Shown: positions 15,669-25,426, counted from the first letter of the stretch. The stretch: DNA of 64,000 nucleotides from Desulfosudis oleivorans (GCA_020723325.1 DYJD01000032.1:1-64000), one strand, 5' to 3'. Numbers and translations: made by a program. The notes: a model not told the origin generated them from the letters alone.

Positions 15669-17546
15669 ATGAAAACGTATCAAAAAGTGCTGCTGGTGGA
15701 TGCGGCTTCGGCCTTTTATCGGATCAACCGCTATGCGGTGGGCGAGCCCTATTTCGGTCCGGTGGATCTGGGGATTCACCTGGCCGGGCTTCACCGGTCC
15801 CTCAATATCGGCGCCGGACTCCTGGCCGGGTCCATTTTCCCGGGTTCCAATCGGTTGATTTTCACCGGATTTTCCCCCAACTGGACAGGCTTTTATATTT
15901 CCTCCATGGGCGGGGCGGCCTTGGTATTCGACAACCTGGGCATCAACATGCTCACCATTGTGGGCCGGGCCGCGGTGCCCTCGGTGCTGGTCCTGAACCG
16001 CAGCGGCGGCGAGGAGATCGATGTGCGCATCGAGCCCATAGATCTGAAAGAGGTCTGGGCCCAGGGCCGTGGCGGGATCTATGGCTTGATGGAACATGTC
16101 TTTCAAGCCTATGGGGAACATTATACTACGGACCCGCGGATTCTGGCCGTGGGTCCGGCCGCGGCCCGCACGGATCTGGGGGCCATTGCCTCGGCGCCCA
16201 TCAACGACGGCAACGTCAGTGTGGTGGACACCTGGGCCGGCCGCGGCGGCTTCGGCAGCAAGCTCTTGCAGGAGCACGGCATCGCCGCCATCATTTACGG
16301 CGGGACCTTCATTGACGAGGATTTCCGCGACCGCAAGGTGGCGGACCAGTGGTTCATCGACAAATACCAGAAAAAACTGGCGGCCAAGGATCTGGAAGCC
16401 ACGGCCAAATATCGCTTTGAGCCCAATTTCCAGACCGGCGGCACCCTGGGGGTGAATTTCGCCACCCTGGCCGGCCAGCTCCTCTTCTTCAACTACCGCA
16501 GCATTTTCCTTTCCGAGGAAGAACGCCTGCGGGTTCACCGGGAGTTCATCCTGGAGCACTACCTGAAGCAGTTCAATGAGGAAACCATCAAACCCAAAAA
16601 CCAGAAGACCTGCGGCGAGCCCTGCGTGGCCTTGTGCAAAAAACTTCACGGTCAATTCAAAAAGGATTACGAGCCTTATCAGGCCATGGGTCCCCAGACC
16701 GGCATCTTTGACCAGCGCGCTGCCGAAAAACTGAATCACCATGCCGACCGGTACGGGTTTGATGCCATTTCCATCGGCGGCGTGCTTTCCTGGCTCATGG
16801 AATGCCTGGCGGAAGACCTTTTAAAACCAGAGGATCTGGGTGTCACCCGCAAGCCCGTGTTTCAGACCGAGGGGTTTGACCGGGTAGGGGATTCCCTGCA
16901 CAATGCCGAGCTGGGAATGGAGCTGCTGGATGTCATCATCGCTCCCAAGGGAAAACTCAGCCTGGCCGACGGCGCCCGAGTCTTGGCCCGGCGTCTCGCC
17001 GGCCAATACGGCCGCAAGGTCGTCGAACCCTTTGTGTACACCGCCTATGCCCGCCGGGGCTGGATGGTGCCCAATCAATACTGGACCCCGGGCGTGCTTT
17101 CGCCCATGGCCATCATGGGCAAATACTACATGCATTACGGCGCGGATTTCCTGCCCCCCCGGGAATTGGGCCGCAAAAACGCCAAACGCCTGCACCAGGA
17201 ACTCATTCTGGACAATCTGGGCATGTGCCGTTTTCACCGGGGCTGGGCCGAGGAAATGCTGCCGGAGATCATGGAATCCTTGTACGGCCTGGGGGACCGC
17301 TTCCAGGAATCCGTCCGTTTCACCGCCGGCCGCATCAACAGCCGCAATTCCTCCATCTTTTGGGAATCCGAGCGCTGCCAGGACCTGGTCTACACTTTCC
17401 TGAAACGCAAGCAGGATGTGGAAGGGGCCACGGACGCGACCCTGACCGCCTGGATCAAACGCTTTGAGGACAACAAGCGCGAGGCGGCCATGGAATATTG
17501 GTATGAGATTCATAAGGGGATTCAGGAAGCGCTGACGGAGTATTAA
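15669..17546 (+). CDS. Aldehyde:ferredoxin oxidoreductase family protein (AOR)
   Basis: The protein has 625 residues, the usual AOR size. The family binds a tungsto- or molybdo-bispyranopterin and one [4Fe-4S] cluster and interconverts aldehydes and carboxylic acids with ferredoxin. Residues 1-210 resemble the pterin-binding AOR_N domain. Cluster cysteines are C315, C319 and C323 (spacing CxxxCxxxC rather than the common CxxCxxxC) plus C520 in LGMCRFHRGW. It is the first gene of a same-strand locus with a three-base gap to the next gene. Family membership is secure; the substrate is unknown, and the company of MoxR and vWA proteins is unusual for an AOR. Confidence 0.85.
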   Translation: MKTYQKVLLVDAASAFYRINRYAVGEPYFGPVDLGIHLAGLHRSLNIGAGLLAGSIFPGSNRLIFTGFSPNWTGFYISSMGGAALVFDNLGINMLTIVGRAAVPSVLVLNRSGGEEIDVRIEPIDLKEVWAQGRGGIYGLMEHVFQAYGEHYTTDPRILAVGPAAARTDLGAIASAPINDGNVSVVDTWAGRGGFGSKLLQEHGIAAIIYGGTFIDEDFRDRKVADQWFIDKYQKKLAAKDLEATAKYRFEPNFQTGGTLGVNFATLAGQLLFFNYRSIFLSEEERLRVHREFILEHYLKQFNEETIKPKNQKTCGEPCVALCKKLHGQFKKDYEPYQAMGPQTGIFDQRAAEKLNHHADRYGFDAISIGGVLSWLMECLAEDLLKPEDLGVTRKPVFQTEGFDRVGDSLHNAELGMELLDVIIAPKGKLSLADGARVLARRLAGQYGRKVVEPFVYTAYARRGWMVPNQYWTPGVLSPMAIMGKYYMHYGADFLPPRELGRKNAKRLHQELILDNLGMCRFHRGWAEEMLPEIMESLYGLGDRFQESVRFTAGRINSRNSSIFWESERCQDLVYTFLKRKQDVEGATDATLTAWIKRFEDNKREAAMEYWYEIHKGIQEALTEY

Positions 17547-17549
17547 CCT

Positions 17550-20216
17550 ATGTCCCCATTTCGCCACATAATCATATTCGCCGACAGCCTGACCAATGAT
17601 TTTGTGAGCCCGCTCCACCGCTTTCAGAACGACAATGTCAACATCGGCCGGAATGAAATTGATCGGCTGTTGGGTGCCGGGGCCGGCTATGGTTATGGAC
17701 CCTTGCCGCGCTTTTTGGGCAAAGCGTTTGAACAGAACAGGCAGGGCCGCCCCATCCATCCCGTGTTTATCCGGGATGTGCATGATCCCTCGGACCCGGC
17801 CCAGATGGCGGAACTGCTGCGTTTCGGGCCCCACAATCTGAAAGGCGGCAAGGGTTGCGAGTTCGCCGTTCCCTTTGGAAAAATGGCAGCGGAGACCACG
17901 GTGCTGGATACCGCCTCCCTCTCCATGCCCATTACGGTTTTCCGGGAATGCTTGCTGGAGCTTACCGGTAATGATCCGGCGGCCATGACCGCCGCGGAGC
18001 GGGCTGAAATCGCTTTTGTCATGACCGGCGTGCATACCAATGTGCGGGTTCTGCATATGGCCGCCACTTTGCGGAACGATTATGAATTCCCCCATGTCTA
18101 TGTCTGCCCCCATCTGGTGGCAAGCCGCGATCACCAGGCCCATTTGCACGCTTTACAAGTCGATTTACCCAATGTCCTGGTGGAAGTCGTCCCCGGTTTG
18201 GAAGAAATGTATGCCCTATGCGGCTTGGAAGCGGACATGGAAAATACCGGCCCCTATGGCCCGGTAAAAATCGAGCCTGGAGAAATCGTGGAAAAGCTGC
18301 AAGCAGATCAAGTGCGCATCATCCAGGCCCTTTTCCTTTTTTATTCCGGGCTCAAGCTCAAACCTTTGGGGGGTGGATACAGCGGCGGATTGCTTTTTCT
18401 GGCCCAGGGTGAAAAAAAACAGGCGCTCACTGCGCCGGAAATTATCAAGATCGACCGGCATATGCCCATGCACCGGGAGATTCAGGGCTACAACCAGGTC
18501 CGGGCCTTGCTGGGCAAGCAGGTCCCGGCTTTTGCTCCGCCGGTTTCCCGGGGGGAGTGGACCGGAGTCCGCATGGAGCTGGCGGCCATGTCCGGCGGTC
18601 CCCAAACCTTGCAAGCCCTGTTTGAAAAGGCCGGGGATGAAAAATCCCTCCGGGTTTTTCTCCAACGCTTTGAATATCTGCTCCAGGGCCTTGGGGAAAA
18701 GCTGTACCGCAACACCCGGACTGTAAAATGGATCTACCCCTACCGGGAATATGAGCTGCAAAATCAGCGCCAGCGCACCTGGCTCAAGGAGAACATCCGC
18801 CATATCCTGCCGGACCAGGATTTGGATGCCGCCCAATGGAATCTGTGTCCTGATGTCCTCCTTGCCAACTGTATCAACGCCTTTGCCAAAGTCACGGCCC
18901 ATGTGGACCGCCTGGCGGCCGAGTTCTGCCTGTGCCACGGGGACCTGAATTTTGCCAATATGCTCAGTGATGAACTGGGCAATGTCTGGGTCATTGACTG
19001 GGCCTATGCCGGTTACCGGCCCTTGGAATATGATTTTGCCAAGATGGAAAACGACATTAAATTTGTCATGTCCAAACAGTTCAGTGAGGCGGATCTGGCC
19101 CGGCTGAATCAACTGGAGTCCTGCCTTCTCCGCGAGCGCATTTTGCCGGAGCCGGCGGCGCTGCCGCCGGAACTGGCCTTTGTCCGGACAGACTTTCGTT
19201 TCCAACTGCTATATGCGGCTTTGCAATGCCTGCGCCGGGTTCTGCATCAAACCAGCAGTGCAGGGACAGAAATCCTGTACACCATCGCCCTGCTCAAATT
19301 CGCGGCCCATACCTTGAGTTTTGATCGCCGCAGGGGACGGGGGGAATGCGATCCGCCCCAGCTCAAATATGCCTTGTTGTCCCTGAATTTGCTGACGGAC
19401 AAACTGCTATCCGATGATTTTCACCAAAAGACCAATCGCGAAAAACCGCAAAACTATCCGGATCGGTTGGTGATCATGCGGGAGAAGGCGGCCTGGCATG
19501 TGGAGCTGCCGGATTACCATCCGCCCGGTTTTACGGCCGAAGAAGTCCTGGCCAATGACAGGACCAGCAAGCCAGGGGCCTGGGCCGACCCGGCAGATCC
19601 GCACCTTGTTGCCGGTCTCAGGGAGCGCCCCAGCCTTGGCGGCCGGATGATCATGGCTTCCGGCGGCCGCCCCCTGAACCCCGCAGGTCGCACCGGTCTC
19701 CACGGCCGGGGCGTGCTGGGGAAATGGGGACCCAATCCGGCTGTGGATCCTTTGGTGACAAGGATCAATCCCTGGAACGGCGATTTGGAATGCCTGCTGG
19801 TGAAACGCCGGGACACCCGGGAATGGAGCCTACCCGGCACCTTGCTGCTGGATTCGGAAAACCCGGTGCAAGGCGCCGGCCGGGCCGTGCGCATGAAGAC
19901 CGGGCTGGGACTGGATTTCAGCAAAGCTAGAGACCTGGGCTGGATGCAGGTGGATGACTTCCGCAACACGGACAATGCCTGGATCGAGACCACGGGATTG
20001 CATTACCACCTGGACGCGGATGAATCCCGAAACTTGGCCCCTGAAACCGGCGCTACGGTTGCGGACGCGGACTGGGTGCCCTTGTCCATAGAGGTTTGCA
20101 AGGGACTTTTTGCCAATCATGTGGAGATGGTGAAACGGGCATTGTTGCGCTTGGCCGAAGAAGCTACGGAACCTGGACAACCAGACTGGATCAAAGATCT
20201 TCTGAGGCAGATATAA
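17550..20216 (+). CDS. Three-domain protein: dead cysteine-hydrolase fold, APH-type phosphotransferase, NUDT9-like domain
   Basis: The protein has 888 residues. Residues 1-220 have an isochorismatase-like fold (IIIFADSLTNDF; FVMTGVHTNV), but the catalytic lysine is D120 and the cysteine is R166. Residues 260-560 form a phosphotransferase of the aminoglycoside/choline-kinase type with a lysine at 300 (EIIKID), the catalytic loop CHGDLNFAN (D465, N470) and VIDWAYAG (D483), all intact. Residues 635-870 match the NUDT9/TRPM2 domain: W-x-V-x-LPDYHPP, GRPLNPAGRTGLHGRGVLG, WGPN and DPLVTR. There the Nudix glutamates are replaced (RAVRMK at 778-783 where REFGEE is expected). It is probably a ligand sensor with kinase-like output. 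It sits three bases after AOR. Confidence 0.75.
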   Translation: MSPFRHIIIFADSLTNDFVSPLHRFQNDNVNIGRNEIDRLLGAGAGYGYGPLPRFLGKAFEQNRQGRPIHPVFIRDVHDPSDPAQMAELLRFGPHNLKGGKGCEFAVPFGKMAAETTVLDTASLSMPITVFRECLLELTGNDPAAMTAAERAEIAFVMTGVHTNVRVLHMAATLRNDYEFPHVYVCPHLVASRDHQAHLHALQVDLPNVLVEVVPGLEEMYALCGLEADMENTGPYGPVKIEPGEIVEKLQADQVRIIQALFLFYSGLKLKPLGGGYSGGLLFLAQGEKKQALTAPEIIKIDRHMPMHREIQGYNQVRALLGKQVPAFAPPVSRGEWTGVRMELAAMSGGPQTLQALFEKAGDEKSLRVFLQRFEYLLQGLGEKLYRNTRTVKWIYPYREYELQNQRQRTWLKENIRHILPDQDLDAAQWNLCPDVLLANCINAFAKVTAHVDRLAAEFCLCHGDLNFANMLSDELGNVWVIDWAYAGYRPLEYDFAKMENDIKFVMSKQFSEADLARLNQLESCLLRERILPEPAALPPELAFVRTDFRFQLLYAALQCLRRVLHQTSSAGTEILYTIALLKFAAHTLSFDRRRGRGECDPPQLKYALLSLNLLTDKLLSDDFHQKTNREKPQNYPDRLVIMREKAAWHVELPDYHPPGFTAEEVLANDRTSKPGAWADPADPHLVAGLRERPSLGGRMIMASGGRPLNPAGRTGLHGRGVLGKWGPNPAVDPLVTRINPWNGDLECLLVKRRDTREWSLPGTLLLDSENPVQGAGRAVRMKTGLGLDFSKARDLGWMQVDDFRNTDNAWIETTGLHYHLDADESRNLAPETGATVADADWVPLSIEVCKGLFANHVEMVKRALLRLAEEATEPGQPDWIKDLLRQI

Positions 20217-20244
20217 GGGGGGAAATCCGATTTGCCGTTTCTTT

Positions 20245-20370
20245 CTTGCTCTTGCTCTTGCTCGTAATCCTAATCGTAATCGGCTGGTTATATGCCATTC
20301 AAATTCTGTCGTTCGATTACGATAACGATTACCGCTACGCTGAGTACGAGTACGAGCAAGAGCAAGAGCA
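20245..20370. repeat. Inverted degenerate-hexamer element HE3
   Basis: The left arm has units TTGCTC, TTGCTC, TTGCTC, GTAATC, CTAATC, GTAATC. The right arm is the rough inverse (GATTAC, GATAAC, GATTAC, then TACGAG, TACGAG, CAAGAG, CAAGAG). A short reading frame crossing it is a product of the low-complexity sequence. It separates the sensor-kinase gene from the MoxR gene. Confidence 0.6.
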
Positions 20371-20447
20371 CGCCATTGAGTAAAATGGCAAATTTAAGTT
20401 TTCAAGCACCCTAAAAGTTCACTATTAAAAAAATTGGAGGCCGATAG

Positions 20448-22031
20448 ATGGCATCTGAAAAATGGCGCAAGGTTTCCGAATCCCCCACCAGGCCCAAGCC
20501 GGCCATGGAGGAGAAACTCTTTGATGTGGGCGATCTTTACCAGGGACCCGTGGCGGAGACCGTCCGCATGGCGGATACCGGCCGCCCCCTGGATGAAAAA
20601 CTGCGCCAGGCCTATTTCTGGATCACCAACCATGCCATCATCTCGCCCTTTTACGATATTGAATACCATAAGGGACCACACCAGGAATTCATCCTGGGGG
20701 ATCAGAAGGTGCGGGCCCTTTTGCCCTCGGATCAAAGCTATTCCAGTTATGTGCTGCTGCCCCTGCTGAACCTGGCCGTGCGGCGGCGCTGCCTCTTGGT
20801 GGGCGGGCCGGGCCGGGGCAAGACCGCCATCGCCATCCTCATGGGCATCCTGGCCGGTTACAGCCTCAAGGACATCCGCCGGGCCATCCAGCACGGCCAG
20901 CCCCAGATGACCATCGCCGATCTCCTGGGGAATCCCTTGCCCGCCACCATGGTCAACGCCCAGAAAATGGAGGATGTGAAGATCGCCTGGCGCAAATGGC
21001 TGGGCATGCGCGTCAAAATCATCGACGAATACAACCGCATCCCCACCCGCACCCAGTCGGCCCTGCTGACGGTCATGGCCGACAACTACGCCGAACTGCT
21101 GGATCAGATTTACGAATGCCCGGAAGCCTCCTGGTATCTCACGGCCAATGACGACGAAGGCGGCGGCACCTATCAAGTGATCGAGGCCTTGCGGGACCGC
21201 ATCGACGTGGTGGTCAAGGCCCTGCATTTCAACACGCGCTTTCTGAACGAACTGCTCCTGCGCATCGAGGAAGGCCTGGAGCCGGAAAAAAACGTGCCGC
21301 CGGAAATCGTTTTCAGCGAGACGGACATCGGCCGCATGCACCGGGAAATCCGCGGGGTGGTGCTACCGCCGGAGCTGCGTCGGCGGCTGGAGTTCTTCGC
21401 GGCCCATTTTGAATTCTGCGAGGAAGGCGCCCGGCAACTGGAATACATGACCAAGGACACGGTCAAGCTGGCCGGCCTGGATCTTATCAATGTGATGAAG
21501 GCCGGCACCGGCAAGGACAAACTCAAGGAACTGGGCCACCAGACCCGCAACGGCCTTTCCGTGCGGGCCTTGATGACCAGCCTGATTTACGTCAAGGCCA
21601 TGGCCTACTTCCGCGGGGAGCGCACCGTGGCCTTTGAGGATATCCGCCAGATGCTGCCCTTTGTGCTCCATGACAAGCTGGTCCAGAATCCCGAAGCCCC
21701 TTATTTTGAACAGGCGGAGAACCGGGCCCTGCGCACGGATTATGTAAGCTGGATCCGCAATCTGTTCGACGAATCCTGTAAATTGTTCGAGCAGCTCAAC
21801 CTGGACCGCGATGATCCCCTCATCCCCCTGGAGCAGCAGTTTGAAAACGGCCTGGAAGGCGTAGCCGAAGAAGAAGTGATCGAGCGCCTGGTAGCCATTG
21901 AGCGCATCATGGGGGAATGGTCCCGGGGCCGCAAATTCTACGGCCACATGTATGACGATATCCTGAAATTGAAATACCTGCATCAGCGTTACACCAACTA
22001 TCTGGGGTGGCTGCAATGGAAAGACGCGTAA
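20448..22031 (+). CDS. MoxR-family AAA+ ATPase
   Basis: The protein has 527 residues with a GGAGG site ahead of the ATG. The P-loop GGPGRGKTA is near residues 119-127 and Walker B (VKIIDEYNR) near 188-196. It has the MoxR hallmark of a loop naming the rule 'RIPTRTQSALLTVM' and a sensor-1 asparagine (LTANDDE). A long C-terminal helical extension follows (from about 330). MoxR ATPases act with vWA proteins to insert cofactors or remodel complexes (CoxD/CoxE, RavA/ViaA). The vWA partner is two genes downstream. Confidence 0.82.
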   Translation: MASEKWRKVSESPTRPKPAMEEKLFDVGDLYQGPVAETVRMADTGRPLDEKLRQAYFWITNHAIISPFYDIEYHKGPHQEFILGDQKVRALLPSDQSYSSYVLLPLLNLAVRRRCLLVGGPGRGKTAIAILMGILAGYSLKDIRRAIQHGQPQMTIADLLGNPLPATMVNAQKMEDVKIAWRKWLGMRVKIIDEYNRIPTRTQSALLTVMADNYAELLDQIYECPEASWYLTANDDEGGGTYQVIEALRDRIDVVVKALHFNTRFLNELLLRIEEGLEPEKNVPPEIVFSETDIGRMHREIRGVVLPPELRRRLEFFAAHFEFCEEGARQLEYMTKDTVKLAGLDLINVMKAGTGKDKLKELGHQTRNGLSVRALMTSLIYVKAMAYFRGERTVAFEDIRQMLPFVLHDKLVQNPEAPYFEQAENRALRTDYVSWIRNLFDESCKLFEQLNLDRDDPLIPLEQQFENGLEGVAEEEVIERLVAIERIMGEWSRGRKFYGHMYDDILKLKYLHQRYTNYLGWLQWKDA

Positions 22032-23077
22032 CCGGCGCCTTTGCCCAAGTGCTGGCCGCCGGCCGGGAGCGCTTCAACGCCGCTTTTACCGCGGCCCGGC
22101 GCACCAACCGCAATCTGGACGGGGACCGGTTCCTTGCCCACCTGGCCGAGCGGGTGATGCCGGTGGTGAACCTTGCTGCGGCCGCGGCGCCGGAACAGGC
22201 CATGGACATCGGCGCGGCCTTGTTTCACATCTCCCTTGATCTGTTTGCCGCCGGTTGTTTCGGTACACAAAGCCGCGCCACCCTGATGGATCAGGCCTGG
22301 CGCCGGATATTGCCCGCCATCCCCGGCTTGATCGCCGCCGATCCCCGAGGCATTGCCGCCGCCGTATCCAATGCCGCCTACAACCTGGCCGCGGAAAAAA
22401 GCGCCGACGGTCAAGGCTGGCTCCAAAGGATGCAAGCCATCGGAGCACACCTGACGGATGCGGCTGTCCTGCGCAAGGCCGGGGTCATTGCCGCCTGGCG
22501 TTGCGGCCTGGCCCATTTCCGGGAAGGGGCTTTGTCGGCCTGTGAAAATGTGCCCCTATCCATTCTCAGAACCATCTTTAATATGGAAGGAGTTAAAGAT
22601 GACGCCCAGGTGTTGAAACGCCTGCGGCAACTGGCGGATGATCCCTGGAGCACGGCCGACGCCGACATGGCCCCGTCCGCGGGACAGGAGCTTGCAATAG
22701 TGCGCATTTGCGGCGGATTTCGGGGATTCGGCGGGGCCTTTATTCAGCCGCCGGTGGTCCGACTGGTCAACGGCCGGTTCATGGCCTACGATGGCGAGTT
22801 CCAATGGCGCCTGGATGCGGATGCCTACGGCGCCGTTTTACACCGCCTGAACCAGGCTGAACCCCTGGGCGGATTTACAGGCAGCCAGATCTTCCGCATC
22901 GACCTCAAGGGCAAAGTCACCCATGGAACCGTCCAGGCGGTGTTTCCCGAACTACTGGGTTCCCTTTCCCAGGCGGCCACGGAAACCACCCTGGCCGTTA
23001 CCCTGCCTCATTCCCACAAAATCTTCCTGATTGCACGGGTGCCGGCGGAAAAGGCGGGAAGGAAGGAGCCGGCATGA
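22016..23077 (+). CDS. Protein of unknown function between MoxR and vWA genes
   Basis: The protein has 353 residues from the ATG at 22016 (a GTG at 22007 is possible). It overlaps the MoxR stop by 16 bases and the next gene by four, so it is translationally coupled to both. Residues 1-215 are alanine-rich and helical. Residues 225-340 look like a beta domain (IVRICGGFRGFGGAF, RLVNGRFMAYDGEFQWRLD, SQIFRIDLKGKV). I recognise no family. Its fixed place between MoxR and vWA suggests a third component of the same machine. Confidence 0.65.
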   Translation: MERRVTGAFAQVLAAGRERFNAAFTAARRTNRNLDGDRFLAHLAERVMPVVNLAAAAAPEQAMDIGAALFHISLDLFAAGCFGTQSRATLMDQAWRRILPAIPGLIAADPRGIAAAVSNAAYNLAAEKSADGQGWLQRMQAIGAHLTDAAVLRKAGVIAAWRCGLAHFREGALSACENVPLSILRTIFNMEGVKDDAQVLKRLRQLADDPWSTADADMAPSAGQELAIVRICGGFRGFGGAFIQPPVVRLVNGRFMAYDGEFQWRLDADAYGAVLHRLNQAEPLGGFTGSQIFRIDLKGKVTHGTVQAVFPELLGSLSQAATETTLAVTLPHSHKIFLIARVPAEKAGRKEPA

Positions 23078-24882
23078 GCTTGCTTAAACAGCCCAAGCCT
23101 TCCATCGGCAGGCTGCTCACCGACTGGAAAGCAGCCTGGCAACCGGCCCTGAACCTCTGGAGCCGGTTCACCAGGCTGAAAGAACCCACCTGGTGCCTCA
23201 GCAAAGTCGATGAAAAAAAAGCCGGTCTCACCGGGTCCTTTGCCATGATCCGTCTTACGGATCACAGCGTGGTCATCAGTCTGGCCCAGATCAACACCCT
23301 GGGCCTGGCGGACTTTGCCCGGGAAATCCTGGCCCATGAGATCGGCCATCACATGTACGCACCGGCGGATCTCACCGATAATGCCCGCCTCCTGACCCGC
23401 ACCAGGGCCGGCTTGCCCTCACGGGAGAACCTGGCCGGTTTTGTGAGCAACCTGTACACGGATCTGTTGATCAACAACCGGCTCCAGCGCAGCGCCGAGC
23501 TTGATTTGGCCGGGGTTTACAAGCTCATCACGCCCAAAACCGCCGATGCTTTATGGCTGATGTACATGCGCATTTACGAATTGCTGTGGAAATTGCCCTG
23601 CGGCACCCTGGCCAAAGGCGCCTTGGATGCGAAAATCGGCGGCGACGCCCAGTTGGGCGCCCGCCTGATTCGGGTCTATGCCAAGGACTGGCTGGACGGC
23701 GCCGGCCGTTTTGCGGCCCTGTGCCTGCCGTATTTGCTTAAAGACAACGGCAAAAGCAGCCAGGCCGCCCTGGCCCCTTTATTGGACGCGCGGGAGGCCG
23801 GCGCCGGCGGGGAAATCCCCGAGGGCCTGGCGGAAGTCGATCCAGAAGAAAAAAAGGGCGCCATTCACCCTTCCCAGGATCCCAACCTGGGGGGCTTGGA
23901 TGAAGACGAGGAAGAGAAAAAGGACGGGGAAGGGGATCAAGGGTCGAAAAGCCGGCCCCAGACTGGAGGCCGTGCCATCAAGGGCGGTGCCAAAAATGAC
24001 TACCGTTCGCCTCGGGAATACACGGAACTGATGAAGAGCATCGGCGTCAAGGTGGATGAACAGGAGCTTGTCTGCCGTTATTATCGGGAACGGGCCCTGC
24101 CGTATCTGATCCGCTTTCCGGAACGAATCCTGCCAAAGGCTTCCGACCCGCTGCCCGAAGGGGAAGAAGTCTGGGATATCGGTTCGCCGCCGGATGAAAT
24201 CGACTGGGTGCAAAGCGCTTCCCGCAGCCCTTATATCATACCCGGCTTCACCACCATGCGCCGGGTATACGGCACCACCCCGGGCAATGACCCGGAAAAA
24301 CGCCCGCCGGATTTGTATCTGGGCATCGACTGTTCCGGCTCCATGCCCAATCCCCGCTACCAGCTTTCCTTTCCGGTTCTGGCCGGCACCATCATGGCCC
24401 TCTCGGCCCTGCGCGCCGGGGCCCGGGTCAAAGCCGTGCTTTCCGGCGAGCCCGGCGAATTCAGCGCCACGCAGAAATTCACCAGGGACGAGGGTGAAGT
24501 CATGACCATCTTGACCGGCTACCTGGGCACCGGCTATGCTTTCGGCATCCCCCGGCTGAAGGCGGACTTCCTGGATGCACCACCGGCGGTGGAAAGCGCC
24601 CATATCCTGATCATCACCGATAACGATATTTTTTATATGCTGGACCAGACGCCGGGAGGCTGGGAAATCGCCCAAAAAGCCCGTAATATTGCCGGGGCCG
24701 GAACCTATGTGCTGCATCAGGTGGCGCAGACGGCCCCGGGGGTGGAGCGCATGCGCACGGACGGCTGGAAAGTTTATTCCCTGCAACAATGGGAAAGCCT
24801 GATCGAGTTTGCCCGCAAGTTCAGCCGACAGACCTATGAAAAAAAAGGAGGCTCCTATGCAAAATCAGCCCATGACCCTTGA
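23074..24882 (+). CDS. Zincin-like metallopeptidase fused to vWA domain (DUF2201-type)
   Basis: The protein has 602 residues. An N-terminal putative metallopeptidase has HEIGHH near residues 87-92 and an acidic candidate third ligand in NLYTDLLINN. An acidic, glutamate- and lysine-rich linker runs from about 250 to 305. A C-terminal vWA domain starts near 413 with an intact MIDAS (DCSGS) and a later ITDND. This order matches DUF2201_N plus a vWA-like domain, known as a partner of MoxR ATPases. It overlaps the upstream gene by four bases and the downstream start by 26. The zinc site could be structural or proteolytic. Confidence 0.75.
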   Translation: MSLLKQPKPSIGRLLTDWKAAWQPALNLWSRFTRLKEPTWCLSKVDEKKAGLTGSFAMIRLTDHSVVISLAQINTLGLADFAREILAHEIGHHMYAPADLTDNARLLTRTRAGLPSRENLAGFVSNLYTDLLINNRLQRSAELDLAGVYKLITPKTADALWLMYMRIYELLWKLPCGTLAKGALDAKIGGDAQLGARLIRVYAKDWLDGAGRFAALCLPYLLKDNGKSSQAALAPLLDAREAGAGGEIPEGLAEVDPEEKKGAIHPSQDPNLGGLDEDEEEKKDGEGDQGSKSRPQTGGRAIKGGAKNDYRSPREYTELMKSIGVKVDEQELVCRYYRERALPYLIRFPERILPKASDPLPEGEEVWDIGSPPDEIDWVQSASRSPYIIPGFTTMRRVYGTTPGNDPEKRPPDLYLGIDCSGSMPNPRYQLSFPVLAGTIMALSALRAGARVKAVLSGEPGEFSATQKFTRDEGEVMTILTGYLGTGYAFGIPRLKADFLDAPPAVESAHILIITDNDIFYMLDQTPGGWEIAQKARNIAGAGTYVLHQVAQTAPGVERMRTDGWKVYSLQQWESLIEFARKFSRQTYEKKGGSYAKSAHDP

Positions 24883-25426
24883 GGAAATGATCCTGTACCT
24901 GGGACAGTACAACCGTTATCTCCTGATCTATCTTGCGGCCTTGCCCGTGTCGGCCTTCCTTTACAGCCGGATTCATACAAAAGGCCGGGGGGAATCGGCG
25001 CCCCACCGCTATGTTTATGCGGTCCTGATCTACCTGGCCGCCGTGCCGGGGATCATGGGCTGTGTACTGACCGGGTATTCGCTTTTTTTCGTCAGCACCA
25101 ATCTGCTCCAGGTGCGGAATCCGGTGCTGTATTTTGTGCCCATCATTTCCATGGTGGTCACCTTAATCCTCATCAGCAAGCGGGTGGACCTGAACCAGGT
25201 GCCGGGATTCGACCGCCTGTACGGCCTCCTGGTATTGCTGGGCGTCACCTTTATCCTGGCCCTGATCATCATGAAGACCAGGATCTGGCTGGTCTTTGGC
25301 GGTTCCATCGCCGTCCTCATCGCCGTGGTCACTTTCCTGTTTCTGCTGCTCAAATGGGGGGCCGGGGCCTTGTTTCGGGGCAAGGACGAACCCAAGTTGA
25401 AGCGGCCGCGGTTTCCGGAGATATGA
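24857..25426 (+). CDS. Hypothetical integral membrane protein
   Basis: The protein has 189 residues from the ATG that follows AAGGAGG inside the end of the vWA gene. Five hydrophobic segments (about residues 20-38, 52-72, 88-108, 117-137 and 142-165) predict a polytopic inner-membrane protein with a short basic cytosolic tail. I recognise no family. The overlap with the vWA gene suggests that it anchors or senses for the MoxR-vWA machine. Confidence 0.65.
   Translation: MQNQPMTLEEMILYLGQYNRYLLIYLAALPVSAFLYSRIHTKGRGESAPHRYVYAVLIYLAAVPGIMGCVLTGYSLFFVSTNLLQVRNPVLYFVPIISMVVTLILISKRVDLNQVPGFDRLYGLLVLLGVTFILALIIMKTRIWLVFGGSIAVLIAVVTFLFLLLKWGAGALFRGKDEPKLKRPRFPEI

Noticed and set aside
15660-18149. 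Long minus-strand reading frames (360 and 442 codons) opposite the AOR and sensor-kinase genes
   Set aside because: They are shadows of GC-rich plus-strand genes: the plus-strand proteins have clear domains, while the minus frames give histidine/glutamine/glycine-rich sequence with no family.
20096-20383. Short plus-strand frame ending in an acidic repeat
   Set aside because: Its second half is the degenerate-hexamer element HE3 read as codons and its first half overlaps the preceding gene in another frame.
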